Source: Pisaster brevispinus
Taxonomy: Eukaryota; Echinodermata; Asteroidea; Forcipulatida; Asteriidae
Reading direction: 5' to 3'
DNA: 64,000 nucleotides
Assembly (NCBI GenBank): GCA_023634235.1
Contig: JAMKCF010000002.1
Coordinates: 7,448,722 to 7,512,721 of the forward strand
Made by a program: the position numbers and the translations under genes. Under the pieces are notes generated by a model. The model did no database searches, had not been told where the DNA came from, and saw only the letters and a program-made list of their open reading frames with translations. Shown piece by piece: positions 10,154 through 25,100 of the stretch (positions are counted from its first letter, which is position 1; each line of letters opens with the position of its first letter).

Positions 10154-13100
10154 CTGAAAAACAAAACAAAACAATAATAATCTAATTAATAACAAGCCAT
10201 TTAGAATTCAATGGTTCCACTCGCTCAAACGTAAACACACTGTTTGTGGTTTTTCCAAATAATAGCAAACACAGCCAGCTCATCTACGGCAAATCTGTAG
10301 CTCTTTTGCCTAGATATTAGGAAAGTTGTAGATTCTCTGCACGAATAGTGTTAGATTGAGATAGTTGCACCTTGCGGTTGGAAACGTGCAAACCTGTACG
10401 CGTTGCGCACAACTCTTAGCCAATGATAACTCTTTATTGACCTAGTTAGGAGACTGTTTTAGGCTTGGATTGTTGTGCGCCTAGCAGGCTGTCACGTCTA
10501 GCAACAGTTCTAAAACGAACGTCACATTTAGCGAGTCAAAGACTGGTGTTGACACTCCATCGTTGACTGATAAAAAGCTTGGTTCATTGATCATACTGGT
10601 AAACTCACATTCGACTTTTTCAAGGGAACAGGACTGCTTTCCCTTCGGTCTCGACGTTTTCCCTCAGACATAACCAGTGTGTCTCGACGACCTGGCGACC
10701 ATTTTACCCCAGCACGGAGATAGGACAGGTGAAAACTTCAGACACTGAACACAAAGACATCGTAATAAATGAGGCTAACGAGCCTCCTCCTTCTGGTACT
10801 GGTATGCCCATTGTCCTTATGTACTCTTCACCACCACAACAATCACGTAAATTAAAACGCAGCTGAATACAGTAGTGGGCCCTCTTGAAATATTTCAACA
10901 GAGAAAGAGAGCTGCAATTGTGATTTGTAGACCTGCTCGACATCATCCAACACGGCAAGTGGGTATGGAATCTGATACCTGGTTGGGTTTAATAGAACAT
11001 CTGTTCACTTCTGATCTAAGGAGGGTGGATCAGTAGCCAAAAAATATTTTGAAACCAGGGCTGGCGTGGCCAAAATGGGGCTATGAGAATCACTCTGTAA
11101 CCAGGGCTGTCATTGCCAGAGTGGGCTATGAGGATCTCTCTGCGACCAGGGCTGGCATGGCCAGAATGGGGCTATGGGGATCACTCTGTAACCAGGGATG
11201 GCATGGCCAGAATGGGGCTTTGAGGATCACTCTGTAACCAGGGCTGGCATGGCCAGAATGGGGCTATGAGGATCACTCTGCAATCAGGGATGGCATGACC
11301 AGAATTGGGCTATGAAGATCACTCTGCAATCAGGGATGGCATGGCCAGAATGGGGCTATGAAGATCACTCTGCAACCAGGCCTGGCATGACCGGAATGGG
11401 GCTATGAGGATCACTCTGCAATCAAGGATGGCATGACCAGAATGGGGCTATGAGGATCACTCTGCAACCAGGCCTGGCATGACCGGAATGGGGCTATGAG
11501 GATCACTCTGCAATCAAGGATGGCATGACCAGAATGGGGCTATGATAAGAAATGGAAATGGCGGCCATCTAGACGTAATCTTGGCTTTAGATACAAATGA
11601 GTTCTAAACTCTCAAAATAATGCTTCTTTTGGATTTCCTGTGCCTTAAAACATATGTTTAGACACTGTATTTGTTTTTAGAGCATGTCAAGTTGCATAGT
11701 TATGAAAATATTTGAAAATGGCGGCCATTTTGGACGCAATCTTGGTTTTAGATACCTGTAATATAAAATAATTATTTTGTTGGATTCTTCAAGCCTCAAT
11801 ACATACGTTTAGACAATTTGTTTGTATTTACAGCATCTTGGTTGCATAGTTATGATAAGATTTTAAAATGGCGGCCATTTTGGAGGCCTTCTTGGATTCC
11901 GGAAAGAGCTCCACGGGGATTTTCGGGGACTTTTAGTATGTTGTTCTAGGCAAATTCCTTGACCTATCCTGAAAATTAAAATCAGCTTGTTAAGTGCTAT
12001 ATCCTGGTAAGGGCCTATTATGAACTTATGCTCTTGGACTTTACACTTTTAAAAAGAGGTTATGACCATTGGAAAAAAACATGTTTACCGTTAAAATGAT
12101 CCCTTTAACAGCACTGAAAACATAACAGTATCTATTGTAAGAGCATTTCCAATTGTTAAGGTGGTTAGTTTTATATAAAGTGCATTAAAAAACTACCAAA
12201 ATGTTTTCGCTGGTTTATTGCAGCGGCTAAACGTGTATGAATGGGTACAGGTGGGAATTTCATTACAAAACGTCTCCCCTAAAATGGCTACTAATATCAA
12301 CATAATGTGAACAATTTTATATATCATCCTTTTTTTTCGATGAACGTAATATTTTAGGATATATCATTCATTCCTGAAAGTTTAAACAAAATCCCTCCGT
12401 TGCACCCTTTGGATGTTTGACGAATTTTAAAAAGGTTTTCGAGAAAATTGTTTCTGCCTATGCTTGGTGTACATGAAAACGATCGTCTGTTGACGGACGG
12501 GAACATTTGCCGCAAATAGTGCTAATTCAGAGAAAACGTACAAATCTTAAATGTATGTAATACATGTCGTTTACATTGTTAAAGATGTGTTGCTTTTAAA
12601 TTATTAAATTACTGAAGCAGTTGGCAACACACAAATACATTTATAGAGCGAGTTCAGTGATTATTTCCCGAAAATTAAGTTAAGTGGCGTTTTTATACGG
12701 TTAAACCTCAACGCCCAATATTTGTAAACGGCTGTATGGAATGTTCATGAAGTGTGGTATCTTAAACCTCAAGTTGAAAACTTGACTTTTCACAATGATA
12801 AGGCACGAACGCGTTGAAAGTAACAATCCCGTAGGCCTTGGCCTAGGCTATGTATAATAACTTTGCTTAAAAATGTCAAAGATTTCCTTCCAAAAAATCA
12901 GCAAAAGTCAACCAAACAACTTTTTGATTACTCCAGTTATTATAGGAATTTCCTAAAACTCATCACTTAATTTGCAATCCATCATCGGGTCAATATCTCC
13001 TGAAAATTCAGATAAAGTCCATGAAAACGAGTACAAGTGCATAGGCAATCTGTAGCGTTTCAATAGGCGTGTACAAACGAATGGGGTTTTGGATGTATAC

Positions 13101-16100
13101 ATGTCAATGGGGAGTGCCGTCGGCAAACTTCGAAGGGTTATCTCAAAGGAGGGGTTCTAGTAGAGGATTACATGTAGTATGACCGGATTTGACCTAACGG
13201 TTCTTATGTTGATAAAAAAAAATTCCTACAGCTACTGCCCCCTTGCGTGACCCAGGGATAACACTCCGGCCCGCGTTGCATTCATGCCTTTTTATCTTTT
13301 GCGGTGTGATCGGGTGCTGTCAAAATTACGGTATCCAGACGTCGATTTCCAAAGGTGGTGTCGGTCTATAGGTATTATATATCTGTGGGCGGACCCCTTT
13401 CGCCCCCCCCCCCCCCCCGGGCCGCGGCCATCACTGCGGTCAAACAATGGAAACTTGCGAGCACTATAGGGTTGTAGTTGTTATTGTGGTTGTTTCGATT
13501 ATTGCGGTTGTTGTTGCTGCTGCTGCTGTGTTGTTGTGGGTTTGGGGTTGGTTAAGAATGGGGATGGGGGTGTGGTTGTTGTTGCTGTTGTCATCGTCGT
13601 CATCTTTGTTTTGTTTCCTTTTCTTTTCGGGTTTTTTTTTTCATTTTTGAGTGGGCTTTCGATGAATCAAACTATTTATTGGTGCATTTTGTCAATGTCA
13701 ATGGGAGATGGCAAGGGTTTCAAAATAGAGAAGGGAGCTCCCGTACTTCTGCCCCTCGCTCCTTATCTCTTCATTATTGTGCTGGATTATGCTTTGAGGA
13801 GGGCCATTGACGGGAGAGAGGAGGAGTTAGGTTTCACCTTGACACAGCGCAAGAGCCGGCGAGTGCATCCAGTAACAGTCACCGATCTGGATTTCGCCAA
13901 TGATATAGTTCTGATCTCAAACACTGTGGATCAGGCTCGTACCCTTCTCCTCTCGGTGGAGGAAGAATGTTTGAAGGCGGGATTACATCTCAACTCTGGG
14001 AAGACCAAAGTGCAACACAACTGACGCTACAGTCCACACCAGAGACGGTGCTGAAGATCGTGTCCGATTTCAAATATCTTGGAGCGTATATCGACTCAAG
14101 CGGAAAAGACATCACTGGAGGAGAAGTCACTGGATGGATGCTACACTCGCATGCTACGTATAGCCCTCAACGTATCGTGGCAGGATCGTATGAGGAATGA
14201 TGACCTCTACAACGGCATTCAGATTATGTATCTGGCGCTGCTCCTGTGGCGACACGGCCTTTTTTTAGTCGTCCCGATTTCTGTGTCTTTTCCGAGAATT
14301 TGTATCTCTTTCAGTTGTGTTTTTTTGTAAAGTCGTCAATAATGGCTCAAGTGCCACTCTTCTCGTTTTGGTTCATTTTCATCGTTTTTCTTACCCTCTC
14401 CTGGAGACTTAAGAGAATTTTATGTGCCACCGACAGCACCGGGGGTGAGTTGCCACCATTGATATGTTACAACCGTGAATTTTTGTTGAGTCGACGTGCT
14501 TTTTCGACACAGCCTGATTACGTAATCCCTGAGGAATGCAAGTCTATAGACACACCCCGTGTACGAAAGAGAGGCAGCAAAGGTGGCGTTAGAAACCGAT
14601 TAAGCAAATCCAGATTTAGAACTCCACTTCCATCGTTGATACATGGGAATGTGCAAAGCATCAGGAACAAATCCGACGAGCTGAGAGCCAATACTCAGTA
14701 TCTTTCAGAATACCGCAATTCCAGCCTGATTTGTCTGACCGAAACCCGGTTAAGTGAAAGCGACCCCAACTCGACAGTCGACATAAATGGATATACCCTG
14801 CTTAGAATGGACATAAACAAAAATTCAGGAAAAAGCAAGGGCGGAGGTGTGTGCATGTTTGTCAACAAGAAATATTGCAGCCCTTCACACATTACCGTCA
14901 AGCACAAACTATGCACACCAGACATCGAACTTCTCGGGGTCTACTTGCGGCCATTTTCTTTGCCAAGGGAGATCAACCAGGTAATGATGTTTGTAGTATA
15001 CATTCCCCCTTCAGCAAACACAAAAACGGCAGCCGACATCATTCAAGATATTGTTTCCCAAACTGAAACCGAGTCACCCGATGCGGCCAAGTTTATTCTA
15101 GGCGATTTCAACTCGTGTCGATTATCTGACACTTTGCCTACTTTTCACCAGTATGTAAATTGCCCCACTCGTCTTTCTGCCTGCTTAGACCTTTGCTACG
15201 GGAACATTGATGAGGCATATCGAGCAAAGTCTTTGCCTGGGCTGGGAAGCTCTGACCATAATATGACCCAGCTTATTCCAGTTTACCAAACCAAAATGCG
15301 GAGAGAACCTGTTAAACAAATCCAACTGAAGGTATGGTCAAGTCAAGCTATCGAAGCACTGCAAGGATGTTTCGCATGTACAGACTGGAAAATCTTCACT
15401 GACTCGGCTAATACACTTGATGAATCAGTTGAAGCGATATCAGACTACATCCGCTTCTGCGTGGATACTGTGATCCCAAATAAAACAGTTAAGATGTTCC
15501 CAAATAATAAGCCCTGGATCACAAAAGACCTGAAAGAACTTTTAAATGAGAAAAAGAGAGTTTTCTACACTGGGACAAAGGAGGAACAAAAAGAAGTTCA
15601 AAAAAGACTGAAACGTAAAATTAAAGAATGTAAGATGGCTTATAAATCTAAAATTGAACATTTATTTCAGGCGAATGACACTAAAAATGCTTGGAAAGGA
15701 TTACAAACTATTACAGGCTACAAGCCTAAGAAAATTGATATATCTGTCGAAAATGAATCCCAATATGCTCACAATCTGAACTGTTTTTATAGCAGGTTTG
15801 ATAAATTTGATATCAGTGTACAACAGAACGAATTGATGAACAATATGCATAACAACTTTGTAAATAAAACAAGCATTCAAATCTCTGAGCTTGAAGTTCA
15901 AAACCTTTTTAAGAAACTAAATTCCCATAAAACAAATGGGCCCGACTTCATCACTTCTAAAGTGCTAAAGGTTTGTGCGGACGAACTTGCTGGTCCGTTC
16001 CGTACATTGTTTCAAGCTTCGATTAATAGCTCTTGTGTTCCAGCATTGTGGAAAAAATCCACCATTATTCCTATTCCTAAGAACTCCAGGCCCAAAGAGA

Positions 16101-19100
16101 TGAATGATTTACGTCCAGTGTCTCTGACATCTATTCCTATGAAGTGCCTTGAAAAAGTTATAATGACCAGATTATTGCCAGATATCACACATTTTTTAGA
16201 TGAACGCCAGTTTGCATATCAACCTCGTAGGAGTACAGAAGATGCCGTATTGACAATGCTGAACGGTATTTATGAGCATCTGGAGCATGCAGGAACTTAC
16301 GTTCAAATTATGTTTGTTGATTTCTCCAGCGCTTTCAATACCATACAGCCGCATCTGCTTGTTACAAAATTAATCAATTTAAACGTCAATCCCACAATCA
16401 TCTCATGGATCTATAACTTTTTGTTAAACCGAGGCCAGCAGGTCAAAGTTAACTCCACCATCTCATCTGTTCAGTACACCAACACAGGTGCCCCCAGTGG
16501 TGTGTCCTGTCACCTCTGTTGTACTCTTTGTACACAAATGATTGTAAATCTCTGAACCCGTCACATGACATTATAAAATATGCCGATGACACTGCCATAG
16601 TTGGTTTTTTGGATAGTAAGCGAGACTCTAATGTTAACTTTTCAGATGAAGTGTCACGTTTCATTCAGTGGTGTGATGACAACCTTTTAGAAATTAATGT
16701 CAAGAAAACAAAAGAGATGTTGATTGACTTCAGGAAAAGCAAGACTGTTATTCCCCCATTTGTTATTAAGGGCGAAGTTGTTGAAAGGGTCCAAGTCTAC
16801 AAATATCTAGGTATTGAAATCGACAATCAACTCAAATTTGACTCTTGTGCCAAATCCAAGTTTAACAAGCTCCAACAACGCTTATTTTTCCTGCGTAAGC
16901 TTAACTCTTTTAATGTTGATGGTGTAATTTTACAATTGTTCTACAAGTCTATTTTACAGAGTATTTTGACATTCTGTTTAATTTGTGTGTATGGAAACAT
17001 GAGGGCACAGGATAAGGTTAAATTGGGTAGAGTAGTCAAACAGGCTAACAAAATAATTGGCATTCAGCAGGCTGTACCGGATGACTTATATAAATCTCTC
17101 GTTACAAATAAAATCAAATTCATCAGTTCAGACAGCTCACACCCTCTTCACTTGAAATTCCAGAAGAGCCTCAGAAGCAATATATTTCTTCAAAGAGCCA
17201 TCAGAACCCGGAGGTATGGCAGTTCCTTTGTTCCGGCGGCCATTAAGTTGTACAATGGGCAACTGGAACGGCTGGCTGCAGTACCACTTGGGTTCTAACA
17301 TCACTTCCCTTTCATACTTTTTGCTATTGTTGTGGTTTGCTGTCTCTTTTACCTAAAATAGGGTTTACTTTTTAACTTTTATTGTAGGCCTGCAATTTCT
17401 CTATTGTATATCGTTTAATATTTTTAACCCAGTGTTTACTGTTGTGTGTTTTAATGTTTAAGGTGTGTATTTATACTGTGGGAGCCCACCTAAGGCACTG
17501 CCTCAAGAGGGAGAAGAAGGCTGACCTTTGTGGACCAGCTCAAGAGGGACACTGATCTCACATCTGCAGAGGAGCTTCGCACCTGCATGGTAGATCGAGA
17601 CAGCTGGAGGAAGAGGAGTCAGGGACTGGCTCGTGATATCTCACTACCCAGGCGATCCCGACACAATGAATAAGCCCGACACAATGAATAAGCCGCCGTA
17701 GATAAAGGATGATCGATGTTTGTTATCCTGGCATACCCATTCTAATCTACGCTCTATCAACACCTACAGGCTGGCTGACACCAGATCAAGAGAGTCTTGG
17801 GAGACGAGTCACTCGTGGTGACTGAATGATGATTTTGGGGCATTTTCCCGAGTTATACCCAAACATCTTGATGAGAGGACTTGAGGGTTAAACAATGCTT
17901 AACCAGTCCACCTTCAAACGCTATTGTTATGAGATTATGGGATTACTGCCATAAACCTCACTAGATCCAGAAAGGTGGATTGAAAAAACCGACCGCAGAT
18001 CAAGATCCTGTGTCGCGTTTACACCAGCACTTGATCCAGCTCCGATCCCACTTTTGAACCGGATGTATATTGGTCACGACGTCACCGCTCCTCGCAAAGA
18101 GCTCAAAAGTCACGATTACAGCGCGCCACTTCTAGAAATAATTATTATCAATGCGAAGGTAGAATGCAGAAAATACAGTAGAGCAAATGATACGGATAAC
18201 AACCACCATGCAGGTAGAAATATTTTGTAGATGGGAATTAACAAAATACAGCAACGAGGCAAGCTCCGAACGTAACGATGTATGTATAAAAACAACAAAA
18301 CGTTTCACACACGCACAGTCCATGTGCACACAGCACTATAAACAGCAACGGATGTCCAACCAAAGCACAAGCAAAAAGCGCGCCATTCGTAGCGAAACCG
18401 GAAATTACCACATCGAATTGCAGGGTCTGATCCACCTTTGCGTTTACACTTGTATTTGGAATCCACTTTGCCGGATCTGATCCACCAATTGCCGGATTCA
18501 ACCCTCCTCGAAAGGTGGATTAAAATTACCGGATTTTGAACCGGGTCTGATCCGGCTTTTTTGCGTTTACACTAGCCGTTAATCCACATTGCCGGATCAG
18601 ACCCGGGTCTGATCCACCTTTCTGGATGTGTATGAACGCAGCTGTGTACATTGACCTGAAGATAATGAACTCATTACAGTCAAGTGATACCTTCAGCTCA
18701 ATACAGCGCGGTACAACAAGGTATTACCGTGTAGATGCGTTAGCCACCCCCCCCCCCCCCTTCCCTGGCTCAGAACTATTCCCTCTTGCCTTCCTCTTTT
18801 TATTCGAATATTGTGGACTTTGTATGAACGTTTGGTGAGACGGCTTTTCTGTGAACAAAGTGCCTCACTATAGAGCATTACAAATATTTGGTGACGCACT
18901 TGTTTAAGACTCGTGCTAGTTTACTTGAAATCAGACATGTTTAGACCTGTACAACTTCTAATAAGAAATGTTCAACACATGTTTTGCTTTGTATATCTCA
19001 CCTCTACACTCAATCCCAAGAAAGTTCTCGGCACAGTTGCATTCACAGTTTGCCCGGTCCAATGTCCCACCATTTGTACAGTATAAATTACACGCTGAAA

Positions 19101-22100
19101 ATGAATAACAATTATAATAATAATAATTATAGTAATAATAAATAGATGTTCGTGAACAGACACATGGCTGTTTCGCCATTTTTTTTAAATGTAATGTTAG
19201 AGACTAATGACAAAAATGCAGAAGAAAATTGCAGAATGATGAGGGCCAATAGGTCCGTAGATATGGGCTGAAAAATAGAACTCTAATGTGACGTCACGTG
19301 ATGTGATGTGATGAATTGATCGTGGCGTCAGTTCAGTTGTCATCTGTAACACATCCTGGTCTAGTTAGATACATTACACCAAGTTTAAACCCAATCGGAC
19401 AGGTAGTTCTGGATAAATGCCTTGAAAATATGCATATTTATTATGACGTCACATGTCACGTGTTGACGTCACATGTCACGTGGTGACGTCATCATGACGT
19501 AATTTTAATTTTCATTTATAACACATCCCGGAAAGAAATAAAATTGGACTTTGGTCTTCGTCCCTGTCAAGTTTGACGTCAATCTAAGTGTATTTTGTGT
19601 ATTTTGTTGCTATTTGGGAAAAATAAAAAGGTTTTAAAAATTTATAACAAATCAGTCGATGACGTCATCGTCACGTCACTTCTATTTTGAATACTAGTAA
19701 CATTGCCTACCTACCCACCATCTCAACAATCGAACATTCGCTTATATGTGTTTTTAAAAAGCGCATTTTTATGGCGTCATCATGACGTCACAACATTTTC
19801 GTAAATAACAGCGTATAACTATGACCTAACAAACATCTTGCAAAAGAAATCTTGAATTTATCATGTTTCGTTCATGAGATATAAATTGAAGGTCCAAAAA
19901 TCGAGTAATTCACATAAAATTACGTGATGACGTCATCAACACGTGACTGCAATTTTTGTCTATAACACATCCCGGAATACTTGCAAACCAAGTTTCAATC
20001 GAATCGGACTTACAGTTCTGGAGATATGGAGCCCTAAAGTTTGAACATTTAAAATGACGTCATGATGACGTCAATGTTCGGGGATCAACTGCAGATGCTG
20101 GTCTAAGTGTGTGCTGAGTAAAATGGTTATTGGATTAATGTTAGTGCCCAAAGTGCCGGTCACAAAAAAATGTGTACAAATGCAAAGGGCAAAATAACGG
20201 AGCCCCTAAAGGGACATTTAAAAAAATTAAAATAAATCTCGTGCGTATGGCGGCGTGACGACGGGCTGCTTCCAAGAATCCCGAATTATGTCGTGCGCAC
20301 AAGATAATATGTCATGCGCACGAGATAATATGTCGTGCGCACGAGATAATTATGTCGTGCGCACGTGTATCCATTCAAGGTACCTTATCAGAGAAGTTTA
20401 ACATCAACTGTGGTGTTCCTCAGGGATCCTGCTTAGGACCATTTCTATTTATTGTCTATGCCTCTAAATTGTTTGACAGCGTTGAGCATCATCTGCCTGA
20501 TGTTCATTGCTATGCCGATGACACTCAGCTGTATCTATCTTTTAGACCCGACGACGACAAATCTTGTCAAGCTGCTGTGACTATAATCGAAGATTGCATT
20601 AGGGACATCAGGCAATGGATGTTACATGACTGGCTTTTAATTAATGATGCTAAAAGTGAATTTTTGATTATCGGATCAAGGAGCAGCAGTTGAAGAAAAT
20701 TAATATTTCCGATATAATGATAGGTGAAGCTACTGTTTTTCCTACTACATGTGTTCGTAACTTTGGGTCTTGGTTCGATTCTGAACTTACAATGAACACC
20801 CACATCAATAAAGCTTGCTCTGCAGCCTTTTTCATCTTCACAACATCAAACGCATTAGTCAATTCCTTACACAAGACTCTCTTTTAAAACTAATTCATGC
20901 ATTTGTGACAAGTCGACTTGATTATTGTAATAGCCTTTTGTATGGTCTGCCAAAGTCACAGATAGCTAAACTACAAAGGGTTCAAAACGCAGATGCCAGA
21001 ATTGGTACCAACACACACCGATTTGAACACATCACACCTATAATTCGTCAATTACATTGGCTGCGTGTTTCGTACAGGATTAATTTTAAAATCATGTTGT
21101 TGACATTCAAAGCTCTTCATGGTCTTTCTCCAAAGTACTTACAGGATCTTGTTTCCATCCGGAAAGTATCTTCATATAAACTTAGGTCAGGGAATAATGG
21201 TATTTTCTTGGAGTATCCTTCTGGTAAAATGTTGACTACATTTGGTGATAGGGCTTTTTCTGTGGCAGCCCCTAAGCTTTGGAATGCGCTACCGTTTCAC
21301 ATACGTAGCGAACAGAAACTCATCTCTTTTAAATGTAATATAAAAACCCACCTTTTTAAAACCGCTTTTTAGTGTGTCTTCTTCTATGGTCACCTTACCA
21401 GTTAGTTTGAATTTTAGCATAGATAGGGTTAGAGGCGTCTGTCTCCTGAAAAGGTCAAAACATTACCGATGCCAGCAGGGATAGGCCTATGTAATAAGTA
21501 ACTATTAGTTCTCTGTTGGCGGGACAGACGTATCCCCATACTTTTGTTTGGGCACTGGCCTGGTGACCAGTCTTTTTTCTTTGTCTTTTTCTTCCACTCT
21601 GTGCTTTTTAACATGTGTTCTGCGCCTTTGATCATTTTGTATGTAAGGGGCGCAATATAAATTTTAAATATTATTATTATTATACCATTTTCATAATGTT
21701 CATTCTCATACGAACAATAGGCCTTTATCAACTTGTGTAACCATATGGCAACTTAGTGCTTTGTACAGGTTTTTCCGGCCAAGTTTCCGGCCAATAAAAC
21801 TTTACGAAATGTTTGGTTGTGAAGATGTTCAGTATGGACAGACAAAGAAAGAAAAGTTTTAGAAGTGAAATCAAATACTGTGTATAGTATTAACATACAA
21901 ATCATTAAACAGTACTTTTAAATAAATATAATGATTGAACTTCCGGTTTGGACAGGAAACAAGGTCATATCAGGTAAACAAGCATACACTACTTTAAAAC
22001 ATCACACTTTCACAGACAATGCAAAGACTAAACCATAACACTTGTGGTTCTCAAGATGATAATATCTTGAAATATTAAACTTGTAAAGTTGATAAACTGT

Positions 22101-25100
22101 AATTTGAAAACTAATGACAACATCATGGCGTAATTGCTAATAATAATATTTTCGCATCGCAATTCAGTATGTCCCAAGTTTTAAACTATTTGAAATTGCA
22201 ACACGTTTTTAACGAAATAGTACATTTTATGTCACAAGGGGTGACTGTCAAGGATGATGACGTCATTACTCTTATAATTGTAAGGCCTAGGGAGGGGTCA
22301 ATCGCCACACAGAGACCGTGTCCAAAATGTCAGTTTACATTTTCAGACTTCAAAACGAACCCCGGAAATATTGTTTTTAACTCAACTTCAGGTTTCGACT
22401 GGAGAACAAGTAATTCAGTGCAACTTCTATGTTGTGTGTTAAGAAAATGAAATGGTGTTAACAACTGATGAAGTCCGATGAAGTCACTATACAGCACTAT
22501 GTGGTTTCTTGATAACGTGGTTAAAATTTTCACATGTAAATTGTTTCACACATACAGATAATTCTGAACTAGCAGTTGCATCAGTTTTTTCACTGCAGTG
22601 TTTATAACGAGATATCGTACTATTTAAATTATTATTGTGGCAATAGAGGTTAACTCACTGTTATACACGTGCAGTGTAAATGGAACGATAGGTAATTCTC
22701 CGATTGAGCCCGTTGCAACTTGCTCTTCCATGAAAGCTCTAAATTCCTCTCGAAATGGTCTGTCCGGATTGACTGCTCGATTGAATATGCTCTCAAAGTC
22801 AACTATGGTGCTGCCACGTCTGTTGTAAGAAGGTAAATAACAACAATATTGAGTACTACAATTAGTATAATCATTTTGGCTTCTGAAATTTCATTTCGAA
22901 CAAATGTATAATAATACAATTATAACTCCCCTTTAGCGCGTCCAGTGCTCTTTGTGAGGGCTGCTGTAACTGTGCAAGGCTCGCGCGTACAGAAAGGGAG
23001 AAAACTACTCAACCAAAGGCTTTATTTTGATGTGAAATCTAGTTTCTTGTTGAAGTATATCCATGCAAATTCATAAAAATACACATATTCATAGCAATTT
23101 GCCTCTCAAATATAAATGTTTTGAAACTTCATTTGCTTATCACGCCGAATCTATGCCACTGTTTTATTGGCCTAGGTTTAATGATAATATGAACGTAAGT
23201 TGGGCAGATTTCTTAATAATTTGTAGCCAGAAATGGAGGTGACATCTTATTTTCAGTGTTTCTTTGCTGATTTGTTAAATTTATTTTACTTTCTCAAAGT
23301 TCATTGTTAAATTTTACTTTCCAAATAACATAGGATAAGCGCCACAATCTACGTTAAACTAAAGTATTTGAAGAAATAGAATTGCCCGCACGTGAAACTC
23401 AATACGGTTGAGACCAACCAAACGTTATGTGTATCATGTCTTAAGTTTCTTAAGTTGTTATATACTTTTTCGATGTTTTTTAATATGTAAACATTCTATT
23501 GGTGGTTCAGAAGTTTGATTTTTTTTAAACAATAACTTTCAGTTTCTTGCTGATGACGTCAAAATGATAAAATTTCAAATTGCGAATCGGGATTTTTTTT
23601 TCAAATTTTTAAAAATGTTTTTTTTTCCGGAATTCAAAGTCAAATGGGGTCACATTCTGTGTATCGTTTTTTACGTTTTTATATACTTTTCCAATGATGT
23701 ATTAACTGTTAAAATCCAATGTGTTTTCAGAAGTGATGATTTTTTGAAACATAAAATTTCAACATCCGGTTTGTATTGGAAGTCAGGGTCAATCGGGATC
23801 CGTTTTGTGTAGATTACACACAATGTACACTGTAAACTGCGTGACGCGTTAATTTTTACGCCCGTGCGACCATCGTGCGTCCGCGTATAAACCATTTTTT
23901 AGTGGTTGCACATCCCATACTTTCAGGCGGGGATTTACAACATTTTAAGGGGTCATTCCGTGCCAATTCACCGGATGGCAAGCACCGTCTCAGATTTTGC
24001 TATTTTCTTTAAACAATCCCCTATGGTTGCCACGAACACACACACAATTTTAGAATCCTGCTCCATAACATTTCTGAGAAAAAAATGTTCCAGAAAAATT
24101 AAGCCCCTCCCCCTTCAAATTTAGCTTTTGTGTTTTCGGCATTTTTAGAGGTTTGTATCTACAAATGGAGGTATTTATAGCTACAAATTAGTAAAAAGGG
24201 AATCTGGTATCCCATCAATTAGAAACTTCTCTCAAAAGTAGCTCAGGCCATTTGTATATTCAGGTAAAGGTCTTTAAAAACAGACATTCTAGCCGTGCAG
24301 AATGACTTTTCGTTATTTTTAAGACCCCCAGTTCCAAAGTGAATGTGCGACTGCTTTTTTATTACATTTGGTTATAAACCAGTTGCATTGTATGGCCTGA
24401 TATAAGGATAGACAAATCACACCTTTGATGGGTGTTTGGCAGGGGTCTGAATATCGGTCCGCCTGTAAAAATGAAAAAAGAAAGCTTTTCAAGTGTTTAT
24501 TTGACAACGGGGGACATTACCGCCACATGAATAACAAACATCTTGCTCTTATTGTGTACGTACACAATAACTATCACGTATATACAAAAAAAAATGTACA
24601 TTGCTATCAAATACGTACATTATATCTACCATGTATGTACACGGGAATACTCCGAACCTAACGTGTATGTAGACGATAACTACAGGGTTAGCACATAATA
24701 ATTCACCATGTACGTACACAATCAATACCAAATGCGTACACGATAATTATCTTAAATGTGTACGAACATGATAATTTTCACATGATCCCCTTCAGACATC
24801 ATGTATTAATAAATACCTCGGGGGCGGGAGTTTACGCACTCTGATTGGTCGAAGACTGGTCACGTGAGGGTGTATTAACATGTGATATAAAGACCGGCTC
24901 TGTGAACTAGCGAATAAATGGCCCCTAAACAACCATATTGTTATGCACAATTTGCTTGTTGGGCGGAATACTCTCTGGGCCCAATTTCATGGCTCTGCTT
25001 ACCGTAAGCAAAGAATCGTCGCTTACGGAAGCAGGGAATTCCACGCTTACGTCAAGCGTATTTCACGGGTTAGCAGAGAATTTGTACTTGTGCGCGTGCG

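Larger units (their letters stand above)
14250..17475 (+). mobile_element. CR1/Rex-like LINE inserted in an older LINE
   Basis: A 3226-bp insertion flanked by CTGTGG on both sides (14244-14249 and 17476-17481). It carries an apurinic endonuclease plus reverse transcriptase ORF in two frames and a short 3' tail. Taking it out puts the two halves of the surrounding LINE into one continuous frame, which fixes the boundaries. Family assignment (Rex/CR1 clade) is from motif resemblance. Confidence 0.85.

Noticed and set aside
10153..10169. ATG upstream in the long mucin frame as a start codon
   Set aside because: It lies in a TTTTGTTTTTCAG acceptor tract; the phase 1 splice from the EGF exon explains the frame.
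9241..10185. Plus-strand ORF of 314 codons rich in Val
   Set aside because: It is the antisense of the mucin minisatellite; it stays open only because the unit is 54 bp and lacks stops on that strand.
13447..13650. Val/Leu-rich ORF
   Set aside because: Translation of a GTT/GCT simple repeat.
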